Source of the DNA: Vulcanimicrobiota bacterium
GTDB taxonomy: Bacteria; Vulcanimicrobiota; Vulcanimicrobiia; Vulcanimicrobiales; Vulcanimicrobiaceae
Length of the DNA stretch: 64,000 bases
Direction of reading: 5' to 3'
Assembly (NCBI GenBank): GCA_003161435.1
Contig: PMOS01000031.1
Location: 214,970-278,969, forward strand
Part shown: piece after piece, positions 39,317 through 48,198 of the stretch
How the letters are laid out: every line of letters begins with the position of its first letter
Position numbering within the stretch: position 1 is the first letter of the stretch
Program-made: the position numbers and the translations under genes
The notes under the pieces: generated by a model
What the model was told of the DNA's origin: nothing
Seen by the model: the letters and a program-made list of their open reading frames with translations, nothing else
Databases searched by the model: none

Positions 39317-39753
39317 CGTTCGCGCGCATTCTCGTCGCCGTCGACGAGACGTCGCAGTCCGACGCCGCGCTCGCATTGGCGGTCCGCCTCGCCGCCGAGC
39401 AAAACGCCGTTCTCACGATCGCGACCGTCATCAGGCATCCCGGTGAATACTACGCCCCGCCCGACGTCGTCGTCGACCCATCGATCGACGCACGGTTCGA
39501 ATCGGACGCCGAAGCGCTGCTGGAGCGGGCCGCGCAAACGGCCCGCAACGCGGGCGTAGACGTAACGACGTGTCTACGCGAAGGCCAGATCATCGACGCC
39601 GTCGTCGCCTGCATCAGCGAGCACGAGGCCGACCTCGTCGTCGTCGGCACGCACGGCCGCCGCGGCATCACGCGCGCCTTGGAAGGCAGCATTGCCGAAG
39701 GCGTGCTGCGCGGAACGACGATCCCTGTCTTGGTTGCGCACGCCGAAACGTGA
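39313..39753 (+). CDS. universal stress protein (UspA) family
   Basis: 146 residues. ARILVAVDETSQSDAALALAVRLA at the start and VVVGTHGRRGITRALEGSIAEGVLRGTTIPVLV at the end; the G-2x-G-9x-G(S/T) ATP-binding motif is present in modified form. Probably cytoplasmic. It overlaps the MFS stop by four bases (ATGA), so it is part of the MerR-MFS operon. Confidence 0.92.
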   Translation: MTFARILVAVDETSQSDAALALAVRLAAEQNAVLTIATVIRHPGEYYAPPDVVVDPSIDARFESDAEALLERAAQTARNAGVDVTTCLREGQIIDAVVACISEHEADLVVVGTHGRRGITRALEGSIAEGVLRGTTIPVLVAHAET

Positions 39754-39783
39754 CGGATGTCGTCACACGCCGAAGCATGACGG
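39739..39783. repeat. 18-bp imperfect direct repeat spanning the usp stop codon
   Basis: CACGCCGAAACGTGACGG (39739-39756) recurs as CACGCCGAAGCATGACGG (39766-39783), 16 of 18 identical. The first copy contains the end of the Usp gene. A small hairpin GTGACG-N5-CGTCAC (39750-39766) sits across the copies in the convergent gap before kup and may help termination. There is no T-run. Confidence 0.45.
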
Positions 39784-39790
39784 TGGCGTG

Positions 39791-41707
39791 CTAGAACCGG
39801 ACTCCAATGCCAAGCTCCACGAGCTGATCCGGCGAGATATCGAGGCTTTCCGGCAACGGGCCGACCAGTTTGTTCATGGTTGCGAACATCCATCTTCGAG
39901 CGACCGAGAACCAGTCCGCCGACCCGGGGACGATCCGAGGCAGCGCGATCACGTACGACGTGCTGTCGTCGCCGATGTGCAGTCCTTTGAATCCGCACGC
40001 TTCGACGATCGGCTTGAGCGAAGGCAACTCCATGAAACCGAACCGGGCTTCCACGCGCGTCAGCCGGCTGCTGAGCCGCGTGAGCACCACCCGCTCCGTT
40101 TCGTCGACGTAGGGCTCGGTACGCCGCTCCAGCGTGAGCAGGACGATGCGCTCGTGCAGACTCTGAACGCGCGCCCAACTATGATGCAGGATGTACGGGA
40201 TGTCGTTTGGATTGCTCGTGAAGAAGACGAGGGTCCCGTCGACGACCGGCGTGTCGGAGCGTTCGAGCTGGGCAAGAAACTCCTTGACAGGCATTGCATC
40301 CAAAGCCAATCGCGTGAGAACGCGGCGGCGCCCCCAGTACCAGATGGTCGAAACCGCCGACGCGCAGATCGCAATGGCGAGCGGAATCCAGCCGCCGGCC
40401 GGGATCTTGTTCAGACCTGCGATCACGAAGCTTCCGTCGAGGAGTATCATGAATGCGAACGCGCCTCGTGCCATAACGACGTTCCAATGGAGCACCCGCC
40501 TTACGACGGCGTAGAAGAGCACGCTGGTTGCGGCCATCGTCAGTGAAACGGCGAGCCCGTACGCGGCTGCGAGGGCAGCCGACGATCGGAACACGAGTAC
40601 TAACCCGATCGAGCCGATACCGAGCAAAACGTTGACCGCCGGCACATAGACTTGTCCGGGGTAGCGATTCGACGTGTGCACCACCCGCATGCGCGGACTG
40701 AGCTCGAGCGCGATCGCCTGCTCCACGATGGTGAATGCACCGGCGATGAGCGCCTGCGAAGCAATCACCGTCGCCGCCGTCGCCAAGACGACCATCGGCA
40801 TCAACGTCCAACCCGGCGTCAGCGCATAAAATGCGCTGTCCAAGTGCCCTGGTGATTGAAGCAGTACGGCGCCCTGGCCGAGATAGTTCAGCAGCAACGC
40901 CGGGAATACGACGCCGTACCAGGTCACCGTGATCGCTCGTCGCCCGAAATGCGACATATCGGCATACAGCGCCTCGGCGCCCGTGACGCACAGGATCGTC
41001 GCGCCGAAGAGGAGGAAGCCGAACACGCCGTGATGCGTGATGAACCAGGCCGCATGCCGCGGATCGACCGCCGCTAGGATTTCCGGCTTGGCAAGGACGG
41101 CACGGGCGCCCGCGACGCCGATCGCGGCGAACCAGACGCCCATGACGGGTCCGAACACGATCCCGATCGACTGCGTTCCGCGCGCTTGGACCACGAAGAG
41201 GCCCAGCAGCACGACGACGGTGATCGCGACTTCGTAGGGCGCGGCTGCTTTGCTGATCTCGCCTACGCCCTCCACCGCGGACAGGACCGAGATCGCCGGC
41301 GTGATGATGCCGTCGCCGAGAAGCGCCGCGGCACCGACGACTCCCACGACCGTGAGAAGGCCGAGCGCCGGAAAGACACCGTTGGCGCTCGGGGTGATGA
41401 GCCTTGCCAGGAGCGCGAGGATGCCGCCTTCGCCGTTGTGATCGACTCGCATGACAAGCGACACGTACTTCACGCACACGACGAGGACGAGCGTCCACAC
41501 CAGCGCCGATACGATGCCGGTGACGTTTTCCGGACTCGCTTGCGCGCGCGCCGTCGAAAAGCACGCCTGGAGAGTATAGAGCGGGCTCGTCCCGATGTCG
41601 CCGAACACCACGCCGAGGGCGGCAATGGCGACGCCCCCGGAAAGCTTCTTCTGAGCAGTCGCCGACGGCGACTCGATATGAGCTGGCACTCCTCCGGCTA
41701 GGGTCAC
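39791..41707 (-). CDS. kup: Kup-type potassium uptake permease
   Basis: About 638 residues with 12 membrane helices and a C-terminal cytoplasmic domain. The family start ALGVVFGDIGTSPLYTLQACF is clear, as are the conserved helices around FGDIGTSP and TGAEALYADMSHFGRRAI. Mediates K+/H+ symport at low pH or high osmolarity. I chose GTG 41707, two bases after the stop of the preceding gene; GTG 41689 is another candidate with a close AGGAGG. Its gene base composition is slightly less GC-rich than the leu operon. Confidence 0.94.
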   Translation of the reverse strand: MTLAGGVPAHIESPSATAQKKLSGGVAIAALGVVFGDIGTSPLYTLQACFSTARAQASPENVTGIVSALVWTLVLVVCVKYVSLVMRVDHNGEGGILALLARLITPSANGVFPALGLLTVVGVVGAAALLGDGIITPAISVLSAVEGVGEISKAAAPYEVAITVVVLLGLFVVQARGTQSIGIVFGPVMGVWFAAIGVAGARAVLAKPEILAAVDPRHAAWFITHHGVFGFLLFGATILCVTGAEALYADMSHFGRRAITVTWYGVVFPALLLNYLGQGAVLLQSPGHLDSAFYALTPGWTLMPMVVLATAATVIASQALIAGAFTIVEQAIALELSPRMRVVHTSNRYPGQVYVPAVNVLLGIGSIGLVLVFRSSAALAAAYGLAVSLTMAATSVLFYAVVRRVLHWNVVMARGAFAFMILLDGSFVIAGLNKIPAGGWIPLAIAICASAVSTIWYWGRRRVLTRLALDAMPVKEFLAQLERSDTPVVDGTLVFFTSNPNDIPYILHHSWARVQSLHERIVLLTLERRTEPYVDETERVVLTRLSSRLTRVEARFGFMELPSLKPIVEACGFKGLHIGDDSTSYVIALPRIVPGSADWFSVARRWMFATMNKLVGPLPESLDISPDQLVELGIGVRF

Positions 41708-41708
41708 C

Positions 41709-42023
41709 TCAGGTGAGCGATTGTCCGCGTTCGCGTTCGAATATCCGCATGTGAAGGATATGCCAGGGGCGGCGCCTGGTGTCGGCCTGCGCTTCGACCA
41801 CCATCCCCGGGCGCAAACGGTAGAGCGCACCGCGCCGGATACCGCACTCTTCGATCGCCGGGCTCGCCGTTTCCGTTGGCCCCCGGGCGATGCGCACGGT
41901 TCCGTGTTGCCGATCGATCGAGAGGACGCGACCCGAGAACCAGACGTCGTACCCCCGATCGCCTCCGGCCGGCGGCTGCGTCACCGCGAGAAACGCGGCC
42001 GCGATCATCACGGCGACACTCAT
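41709..42023 (-). CDS. small exported protein between LCP and kup genes
   Basis: 104 residues with a short N-terminal hydrophobic segment (MSVAVMIAAAFLAVTQPPAGG) and a beta-rich body (VWFSGRVLSIDRQHGTVRIARGP, LYRLRPGMVVEAQADTRRRPW) that suggests an OB-like fold. Not recognised. It overlaps the LCP gene (ATGA) and ends two bases before the kup start, so all three are one operon. Confidence 0.7.
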   Translation of the reverse strand: MSVAVMIAAAFLAVTQPPAGGDRGYDVWFSGRVLSIDRQHGTVRIARGPTETASPAIEECGIRRGALYRLRPGMVVEAQADTRRRPWHILHMRIFERERGQSLT

Positions 42024-43339
42024 GGCTTCTCATCGACGATGTCGCGCCCCAATACGATCGTGACGTCGCTCCCCGTACTCGAAGGCGTTCGGATGCTGGA
42101 GACGTTCGCCGTCCCGCCGCCCAGTTCGAGCGCCTTCCAAACGGCTTCGGATGCCGTCACTTGCGACGGCGGGCTCTGGATCTCCGTGATCTGGATGTCT
42201 TGGCTGGGCGCGTTGCTGATCTCCGAGATCGTGAAGCCGCGCCGGCGCAGCTTCGCGGCGACGCGTGCCGCCAGACCAGGAATGGTCGTTCCGTTCTCGA
42301 CCCGTACCCGAATGGCGGCGAAGGCGACGTTCGGCGCGGCAGCTGCTGCGGCGACGTCGGTGGTGGGGTCGGCCAAGAGCGCAGCGACGAGCCTCCGTTT
42401 CGCCGACTCGTTCGGCACGATAGAGTCGCCGTAGCCCGGCAGCATGATGCTTGCGACGTACGGGACTTGTGCCGTATGGATGTCGTGAGGCGTCAGATGC
42501 GAGAACGCCATCACCGACGCTAGCTCCTCTTGCGGCGTGAAGTCCGTCTGGATGTCCTTGCGGACGACGGAGAGCAACTGCTGCGCGTGGAACATCGTGT
42601 TGAGCTTGTCGTGCTCGACCCGATTGACGATGGCGCGCACGACCTGCTGCTGGCGCATGATCCGGCACGGATCGCTGCACCAGTCGTGCCGGAACCGCGC
42701 GTAGCCGACGGCCTGCGCGCCGTTGAGGTGTTGCAAACCCGGCTTGAGATGAACGTGCAGATGTCCCCAACTGTCATCGTAATCGACCGGACCATTCTTG
42801 CCCGTGCCGCGCAGCGCGTCCGAGTTCTCGACGTCGACGTCGACGCCGCCGATCGCGTTGATGATGTCCTTCGACGTGTCGATCCGCATCACGATGTAAC
42901 GATCGAATGACGGGATCCCGAGCCACTCGGCGATGACGGACTTCGATTCCTTGATGCCGCCTTCGGATTGCGCCTCGTTGATCTTCGCCTGCTGTCCGTT
43001 TGGCAAGGTGGCCACCATGTCGCGCGGCACCGAGAGTTCGTTGAGGCGATGGTCTTTGAAGTCGAGGTTCAGCGCCATGATGATGTCGCTGCGCGACGTT
43101 TTCGACGTCTCCTGATCAAGGTTGTCGTAATCGTAGTCGAGTCCGACGAGCAACACCCGTACCCGATCTTTTCCGAAGACCTTCGTGGCGTCGGGCATCA
43201 GCATCGCCTGCATCGAGCGTACCGGTGCCGCAACGATATCCACGGCCGTCGTCACGGGGAGCGACTGCCGGAAGATCACAGCGGTGACGGCCAAGAGGAC
43301 GAGTACTCCCAGGCTTGTGCCAATGACTTTTCTGCTCAT
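42020..43339 (-). CDS. LytR-CpsA-Psr (LCP) family protein with LytR_C domain
   Basis: 439 residues: one N-terminal membrane helix, the LCP catalytic domain (VRVLLVGLDYD, TSRSDIIMALNLD, LNELSVPRDMVATLPNG, YVGYARFRHD-type end) and a C-terminal LytR_C domain (VRVENGTTIPGLAARVAAKLRRRGF). LCP enzymes transfer undecaprenyl-linked glycopolymers to peptidoglycan. The conserved Arg/Asp residues around SVPRD and RFRHD are present. The start MSRKVIG (43339) precedes the membrane helix. Confidence 0.93.
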   Translation of the reverse strand: MSRKVIGTSLGVLVLLAVTAVIFRQSLPVTTAVDIVAAPVRSMQAMLMPDATKVFGKDRVRVLLVGLDYDYDNLDQETSKTSRSDIIMALNLDFKDHRLNELSVPRDMVATLPNGQQAKINEAQSEGGIKESKSVIAEWLGIPSFDRYIVMRIDTSKDIINAIGGVDVDVENSDALRGTGKNGPVDYDDSWGHLHVHLKPGLQHLNGAQAVGYARFRHDWCSDPCRIMRQQQVVRAIVNRVEHDKLNTMFHAQQLLSVVRKDIQTDFTPQEELASVMAFSHLTPHDIHTAQVPYVASIMLPGYGDSIVPNESAKRRLVAALLADPTTDVAAAAAAPNVAFAAIRVRVENGTTIPGLAARVAAKLRRRGFTISEISNAPSQDIQITEIQSPPSQVTASEAVWKALELGGGTANVSSIRTPSSTGSDVTIVLGRDIVDEKP

Positions 43340-43482
43340 TGTACGGTACCGTTCGCGCGGATTTTTCGAGCTCCCTGGCGCCATATCCAAGGTCCCGGTC
43401 CCGGTGAGCCTCTTCGTAGGCCGTCCATAGCCGCTAGTCTACCCCGCCTTCGCAAGAATCTTCGCGCGCGATGGTGGCCGGA

Positions 43483-43665
43483 CTAGCCCACGCGACGGAC
43501 GTGGAAGGCACCGCATTCCCCGCAACGCACGGCAAAGAATCGTTGGCGCTCCGAAGTCCCGCTCCACTTAGCGGACCGCTCGGTCGCCCAACGCACGGCA
43601 TCGCTTTCGCTCCAACGCTTGCGACCGCATCGCTTCGGCGCTGGTGAAGTTTTGGGCAGCGGCAC
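43483..43665 (-). CDS. small CxxC/H zinc-ribbon-like protein
   Basis: About 60 residues: PKRCGRKRWSESDAVRWATE in the first half and FFAVRCGECGAFHV near the end. The pattern, a lone CG followed by a helix and a C-terminal CxxCxxxH, is that of short zinc-ribbon proteins common in phages and mobile DNA. GTG 43665 is the preferred start; a longer frame from 43767 is possible. Isolated gene on the minus strand. Confidence 0.5.
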   Translation of the reverse strand: MPLPKTSPAPKRCGRKRWSESDAVRWATERSAKWSGTSERQRFFAVRCGECGAFHVRRVG

Positions 43666-43912
43666 TATCTCGTAAACCTGGCTTTCGAAGCATCGAAGAG
43701 GCGCTGTCGAACGCCATATACTCTGCGTTCGACGTTGCACGAAGAAGCCTGTAAGTTCGGTCGCCAAGATAGCGCGTCATCGTACATTGGAGATCGTAGC
43801 GCTGCGCCACCCCACACCCTGGCCGTCGTCGCACGACGTTGGCAGGCAGCCCGATTCTTTCGGTCCGGACGGCGCTAATTCGGGCGCAGCAGCGCAGGGT
43901 GATTTGGCGATT
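43666..43912. other. intergenic region, nothing recognised
   Basis: About 250 bp between the zinc-ribbon-like gene and the small protein downstream of the TonB receptor. A 119-codon plus-strand frame crosses it and continues over the following genes, but its codon pattern and lack of a ribosome-binding site argue against it. Confidence 0.4.
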
Positions 43913-44101
43913 TCAAAACTTATCGCGAACCCGCTCTTCCTCGATGCGCCCGCAGAGCCACCGGGCTATCGGCGTCGCGTTAAAATAGTCGACGTCTTCG
44001 CCGTGGTGCGCAGCATGCTCCTCGAGCTCCGCGATGCAGTCAAGGTGGAATTCCACAGGCTGCTCGACGCGCTTGGCTTCGAGACCGTCGGGTCTTCTCA
44101 T
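43913..44101 (-). CDS. small acidic protein coupled to the TonB receptor gene
   Basis: 62 residues, mainly helical and charged (EFHLDCIAELEEHAAHHGED, ARWLCGRIEEERVRDKF). Its ATG overlaps the receptor stop by four bases (ATGA), which supports translation. No signal peptide and no known family. Three His in a row region (EEHAAHHGED) and two Cys could bind metal, but this is a guess. Confidence 0.5.
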   Translation of the reverse strand: MRRPDGLEAKRVEQPVEFHLDCIAELEEHAAHHGEDVDYFNATPIARWLCGRIEEERVRDKF

Positions 44102-46470
44102 CGGCCGAACCGGACGCCAACGTGGAACGTCCGCGGCGGTGCATAGTGGTTGCCCTGTGCATTGAGGAGCGTGACGAAATAACGGTCGTTGAAGAGATTC
44201 TGGATGCCGAATGTCAGCGCAACCTGCGGCGCGATCCCGATGCCTTTTTCAATGGCGAAGACCGTGTGCGGCGTCCGTTTGCAATAACCCGGTGTCCCCG
44301 CGGAGCACGACGCGGATGAGAGGCCGCTGCCGTACTCGCCGTCAGCCGAAAACCACCCGCCGTGGCGATCGTTGAGGAGCACGCCGCCAGCGACGCTGTA
44401 AGCCTGGTCGTGGTCGGCCGGTGTAAAGTTCGTCGGTGAACCAAAGCACGGTGCGAGGAGCTGCGTTTCGCAGCCTTTGTTCAGCGACACCGTATGGGCG
44501 ATCGAGACGTACGTCCGTCCGTTGAGTGCGAGGGGCTGCACGTAATTGAGGGCCTCTTGCGAGAGCCGCCCAAGGACGTAGTTGATGTCCTGGTGCAAGA
44601 GCGTCACACCGACTTGCGTGTCGTCGATGAGGTCGTTCGCGTTCTTCTGCCACACGCGGAACCCAAGGGAACCTGCGCCGAGTGGAATGTGGCCGCCGAA
44701 TTCGAGTTGCGTGTCGCGCTCGGGCTTGAGGTCGAACTGCGAGGGGGTCGCCTGAAGCGGAAGGTTCAGTTGCTGCGCGGCGACGGGGCTAACGTTTTCG
44801 AATGAAAACGGCTCGAAGAAACGGCCGATATACCCGTATATGCTTGCCCGCGGGCCGAAGAACCGCGTCAGCTTGATGCGCGGGCTGAAGCTGCCGAAGC
44901 CTTGGCTGAAGTCCGTCGACTTGATCGTGAAGAAATCGTAGCGTAGGCCATAGTCGAGTTCGTAGGCGTCGTTCATGCGCCAGTTGTCCTCGAAGTAGGA
45001 CGTATAGGTGCTCCCAATGTTCGCGTTGTTGTCGACCACCGTCGTTGACGCGTTCGGCGTTCCCGGCGTCACGATCGGTGCGAGGAAGTTGTTCGGCTGC
45101 AGCGTGACGGCGTAGTACTTGTCGACCTTCGCACCGTCCCACGCGACGCCGGCGCGAACGTTGTGGCGCCCGAACCGTTGCGAGTAGTCGCTCTGCAGGA
45201 TGTAGTCGATCGCCGTCCGATCGTCGGCGAGCGAAAAGCCGCACGTGGTGACGTTGTAGTTTCCGGTCGAGACGGCGGACCCGCAGTCCGTTGGAGTTCC
45301 GCCGTTACTGATATTGATGGCTTCGCCATATGCGAAGTCGTTTGCCGGATCGCCGAAGTCTCGGATGCGCGAGATTTTCTCAGCTGGCCCGAAGGTCAAG
45401 GCACCCGTGGAGCCGAGCGCGTGATGGAATTGCACACTGATAAGCGAGTCTTCTTGCGTCTCGTTGTCATCGGTGTTGGCGGGTTCGCCGCCGTCCACGT
45501 CATTCGGGATTTGGAAAGTGCCGTAGCTGTGCAACAACGTGATATTCGTGAAGTCGTTTGGGCCCGCGGGGATCGTGAAGCGCGCGAATTGGTTGCTTCC
45601 GCTCGCGTCATTGTGCGGCGAGCCGAAGTTCGGCGGATCGAGCCCGCGCGTGGTATGGGAGTTGCCGATTGCGAAGGACGCACCGCCGCCGCCGGCGATT
45701 GGCATATGATAGCCGAACGTCTGTTGAAGGTCGCTATAGGAACCGCCGGAGGCGTTGCCGTTGAATCCCGCCGGGCCCGTACCGGAACGCGTCGAGAGGT
45801 TGAGAACAGACCCGAACTTGAGGCCGTATTGCGCAGGATACGCGCCCTCGATCACGTCGGCGAAGGCAATATCGTTCAGATTGAGCTCGCTGCCGATGTC
45901 GCGATTCAGGCCCTGTGGCAGTGCGACTCCGTCGATTTGGTAGTTGATGACGCCGTGGTCGCCGTTAAGATGAACGACGCCGTTTGCGCCCCGCACGCCT
46001 CCCGGCAACTGGATGAGCATCTCCGGGAAACTGTTGTTGTTCGGAAGGCGCGTCAGTGCGGTGCTATTCAAGGTGATGTCGCTTCCGCTTCCGCGCGTCG
46101 GCGCCGAACGGGCAACGATGACCTTCCCGATTTCTTTGAGACCTAAGAGCGCGAGCGCTACCGTCGCTCCGCCGCTGCCGACGTCGACGCTGACTCGTCC
46201 CTGCAAATCGGCGGAGCCAGCCTCCACATCGTATGTCCCGAAGCCGACGGAGGAGAATACGAAGTGGCCGTTCGCATCGGTTGTCGTCTTGAGGACGACG
46301 TTGTTTCCTGTAGCTGTGACCGGAACGTTTGGATCCGGCGCGCCGTCTTTGGTCACGGTACCGCTAATCGTGGCGCTCGCGTTCACGGCGTACGCGGCGC
46401 TGACGGTTGCGAAGGTAAGGGTTAGGGCAACGAGTGCGGCGCAAACGCGGCGCAAGACGGAATAGAACAT
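44098..46470 (-). CDS. TonB-dependent outer-membrane receptor with N-terminal carboxypeptidase-like domain
   Basis: 790 residues: signal peptide (MFYSVLRRVCAALVALTLTFATVSAAYA), a CarboxypepD_reg-like domain (ISGTVTKDGAPDPNVPVTATGN), a plug (residues about 130-230, SFPEMLIQLPGGVRGANGVVHLN) and a long beta-barrel ending HVGVRFGR with a terminal aromatic-poor strand. No lipid-binding or cytochrome feature. The start at 46470 has GAGAGGA upstream. The substrate is unknown; a Fur-family regulator gene nearby hints at iron or another metal. Confidence 0.9.
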   Translation of the reverse strand: MFYSVLRRVCAALVALTLTFATVSAAYAVNASATISGTVTKDGAPDPNVPVTATGNNVVLKTTTDANGHFVFSSVGFGTYDVEAGSADLQGRVSVDVGSGGATVALALLGLKEIGKVIVARSAPTRGSGSDITLNSTALTRLPNNNSFPEMLIQLPGGVRGANGVVHLNGDHGVINYQIDGVALPQGLNRDIGSELNLNDIAFADVIEGAYPAQYGLKFGSVLNLSTRSGTGPAGFNGNASGGSYSDLQQTFGYHMPIAGGGGASFAIGNSHTTRGLDPPNFGSPHNDASGSNQFARFTIPAGPNDFTNITLLHSYGTFQIPNDVDGGEPANTDDNETQEDSLISVQFHHALGSTGALTFGPAEKISRIRDFGDPANDFAYGEAINISNGGTPTDCGSAVSTGNYNVTTCGFSLADDRTAIDYILQSDYSQRFGRHNVRAGVAWDGAKVDKYYAVTLQPNNFLAPIVTPGTPNASTTVVDNNANIGSTYTSYFEDNWRMNDAYELDYGLRYDFFTIKSTDFSQGFGSFSPRIKLTRFFGPRASIYGYIGRFFEPFSFENVSPVAAQQLNLPLQATPSQFDLKPERDTQLEFGGHIPLGAGSLGFRVWQKNANDLIDDTQVGVTLLHQDINYVLGRLSQEALNYVQPLALNGRTYVSIAHTVSLNKGCETQLLAPCFGSPTNFTPADHDQAYSVAGGVLLNDRHGGWFSADGEYGSGLSSASCSAGTPGYCKRTPHTVFAIEKGIGIAPQVALTFGIQNLFNDRYFVTLLNAQGNHYAPPRTFHVGVRFGR

Positions 46471-46497
46471 CGTATCCTCTCGGAGATGCAGCAAAGT

Positions 46498-46513
46498 GCG
46501 ATCGAACGATCGC
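46498..46513. promoter_or_regulatory. perfect dyad upstream of the TonB receptor gene
   Basis: GCGATCG-AA-CGATCGC (16 bases) lies 28 bp before the receptor ATG. It could be an operator or a leader hairpin. It does not look like a Fur box, being GC-rich. Confidence 0.35.
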
Positions 46514-46549
46514 GTCGTGATCCAGGGCGGCCGCAGCCGCGGCTTTGCG

Positions 46550-47149
46550 TTAGGCTGCGATCGGCGGAGGACGATACCGAAAAGAAAACGGTGCACGGCG
46601 CGCGGAGTATGCGTCGGCGGCGTGCTGCTCGCGTGGCGAACGCACGGGGACCGACGGAGCCCACAGGCCCTGCATCCCGTACCACACGAGCCCCATGGCG
46701 AACTCGAGAACGCGCCGTTTGGCGTACGTGACGATCAGCGCGCCTACGAGCGCTGCGGCGGCCGCAGCCACGGTCCCCACGAAGACGTCGCCGCCGCACA
46801 GCGGACATCCCTCGCCGATCTGCGTGACGGCGAAGAATCCGAATTGAAGCACGAACGAAAGCGCGATGGCCCGAGCGCCTTGACCCTCGAAGGGCAGAGC
46901 TTCGACGATCTCCGAGACACGCCGCCGCCGGCTATCCGCAGGCACCGAACGAAGGACCAGAGCGAAGACGGTCAGCGACGCGAGCGCGACAATCGCAAGG
47001 TAGCCGTGCCGCGCTGAAAAGAGCACGTCGGCGTCATCGTGCCAGCCGAGGCCGACGAGTTCCGATGTAAGGTGAGCGACCATACCAAAGGGTGCCGTGA
47101 GCGCGAAGAATAGGGCAGCTGCCAAAGCGGAGCGCCGCCTGCAGGTCAT
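46550..47149 (-). CDS. membrane protein of unknown function
   Basis: 199 residues with about four membrane helices (starting MTCRRRSALAAALFFALTAPFGM) and a CPLCGGD motif between helices two and three. The C-terminus is basic and Pro-rich. It is divergent from the Fur-family gene and upstream of the TonB receptor on the same strand, so metal transport is conceivable but unsupported. Confidence 0.7.
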   Translation of the reverse strand: MTCRRRSALAAALFFALTAPFGMVAHLTSELVGLGWHDDADVLFSARHGYLAIVALASLTVFALVLRSVPADSRRRRVSEIVEALPFEGQGARAIALSFVLQFGFFAVTQIGEGCPLCGGDVFVGTVAAAAAALVGALIVTYAKRRVLEFAMGLVWYGMQGLWAPSVPVRSPREQHAADAYSARRAPFSFRYRPPPIAA

Positions 47150-47215
47150 CTAACGCTTTTGACTTCGCATTGTCATTAAGGGGACCATACGGCTGGAAAG
47201 CGAACCATCCCTGCC

Positions 47216-47668
47216 ATGACCATCCCCACCCGCGGAGAGCCTGGGGCCATGCCGACGACGCCGGTCCAGGAGCGCAGCACGCGCCAGCGCCGCATCATCC
47301 GCAGCGTCTTCGATGATGCCGAACGGCCATTGTCGATTGAAGAAGTGCTCGACGCCGCGACGCGCGGCCGTCATACCGTCAGTCTTTCGACCGTTTACCG
47401 GTTCGTGCGAGCTCTCGTCGAGGACGGATCGTTAAGCGTTTTCGAACTGCCGGGCCTTGGTGCGTTCTACGAACTCTCCGGTAAGGCGCACCATCATCAC
47501 TTCTCATGCCTCCACTGTAAGCGCGTCTACGAGCTCAACGATTGCATCAGCGTCGACAAGCTCGCCCTACCCACTGATTTCCAAGCGGTTTCGCACGATC
47601 TTACGGTCGCCGGCGTTTGCGCTGCCTGCAACGTCGGCGGGACATCGCGCGCACAGAGGGCGCCTTGA
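47216..47668 (+). CDS. Fur-family transcriptional regulator
   Basis: 150 residues (or 139 from ATG 47249): winged helix (RQRRIIRSVFDDAERPLSIEEVLDAATRGRHTVSLSTVYRFVRALVEDGSL), then the metal domain with HHHHFSCLHCKRVYEL and a C-terminal CAACN, the two CxxC structural zinc pairs. The metal sensed (Fe, Zn, Mn or peroxide) cannot be decided. It is divergent from a membrane-protein gene and close to a TonB receptor. Confidence 0.92.
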   Translation: MTIPTRGEPGAMPTTPVQERSTRQRRIIRSVFDDAERPLSIEEVLDAATRGRHTVSLSTVYRFVRALVEDGSLSVFELPGLGAFYELSGKAHHHHFSCLHCKRVYELNDCISVDKLALPTDFQAVSHDLTVAGVCAACNVGGTSRAQRAP

Positions 47669-47973
47669 GCATCATCAAGCGACTGACGCTCTATCCGCCA
47701 CCCGTCAACCGAGACGAATTCCATCGTCGCTACGAACTAACTCCCGGGTTAATATGATAAAGGCACAGCGCTCTTGGTCTATCACAATAAACCATCAAAT
47801 CACCCTAACCGAAGGCTCCGTCGGCCAAATCACGCTATCCTGCCCTGGGTGTAGGTGGCGGCGCGCAGATTGGCTTGGCTTCGGAAGGGCACCGAGCTGC
47901 TGGGCGCGCCGTCGCGCATCTCTATCGCCCGGCCGGGGCGGCCCCATCGGCTCGGAGCACGCCGTGGGCTAGC
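47669..47973. other. intergenic region holding one copy of the tRNA-linked repeat
   Basis: About 305 bp with no convincing gene. It contains the direct-repeat copy at 47746-47777 and marks the left end of a lower-GC segment that reaches to the tRNA-Val gene. Confidence 0.5.
47746..47777. repeat. direct repeat, left copy (attL/attR-like)
   Basis: The segment around TGATAAAGGCACAGCGCTCT (from 47755) matches the sequence abutting the 3' end of tRNA-Val at 49477-49508 (TGATAAA-GCACAGCGCTCT-GG) with only single-base gaps. The two copies are in the same orientation and 1.73 kb apart. Just after it, TATCACAATAAACC weakly echoes the tRNA 3' half. Consistent with an integration footprint. Confidence 0.55.
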
Positions 47974-48198
47974 ATGTTCCTATGCCTACGCCTATTTGCT
48001 CAAGATGTTGTCACCAGCTGCTCGGCATCACAGACCTATCCGATCACCTGCGCGAACTGCGCCGCGAGAATCACGAATGCGTTTCGAGCCGCCTGGGCAT
48101 ATGGCCAGGGAGTCCCCTCCGAAGCTAAGGTGCTGCAGATAATGGAAGAGGTCTACGCCAAGTTCCCGGCGGCGCCCGAATACGAGTGGTTTCCGTGA
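47974..48198 (+). CDS. small protein upstream of the islet gene, possibly frameshifted
   Basis: 74 codons ending KVLQIMEEVYAKFPAAPEYEWFP, a natural-looking C-terminus. The stop overlaps the next start (GTGA), supporting real translation. The N-terminal half in this frame is odd, while a second frame from ATG 47982 reads MPTPICSRCCHQLLG, then DLSDHLRELRRENHEC, which looks like a small Cys/His protein, before it runs out of frame near 48110. The two halves may be one gene with a frameshift. Family not recognised. Confidence 0.45.
   Translation: MFLCLRLFAQDVVTSCSASQTYPITCANCAARITNAFRAAWAYGQGVPSEAKVLQIMEEVYAKFPAAPEYEWFP

Noticed and set aside
39739-39783. Insertion-sequence end or target duplication
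   Set aside because: Only two short copies, no transposase gene and no inverted ends.
43787-44146. 119-codon plus-strand frame
   Set aside because: No ribosome-binding site, unnatural composition, and it overlaps the better-supported minus-strand small gene and the receptor gene end.
47150-47215. Fur/Zur box between the divergent membrane-protein and Fur-family genes
   Set aside because: Only TGAC-N8-GTCA ends are symmetric; the inner bases do not match.
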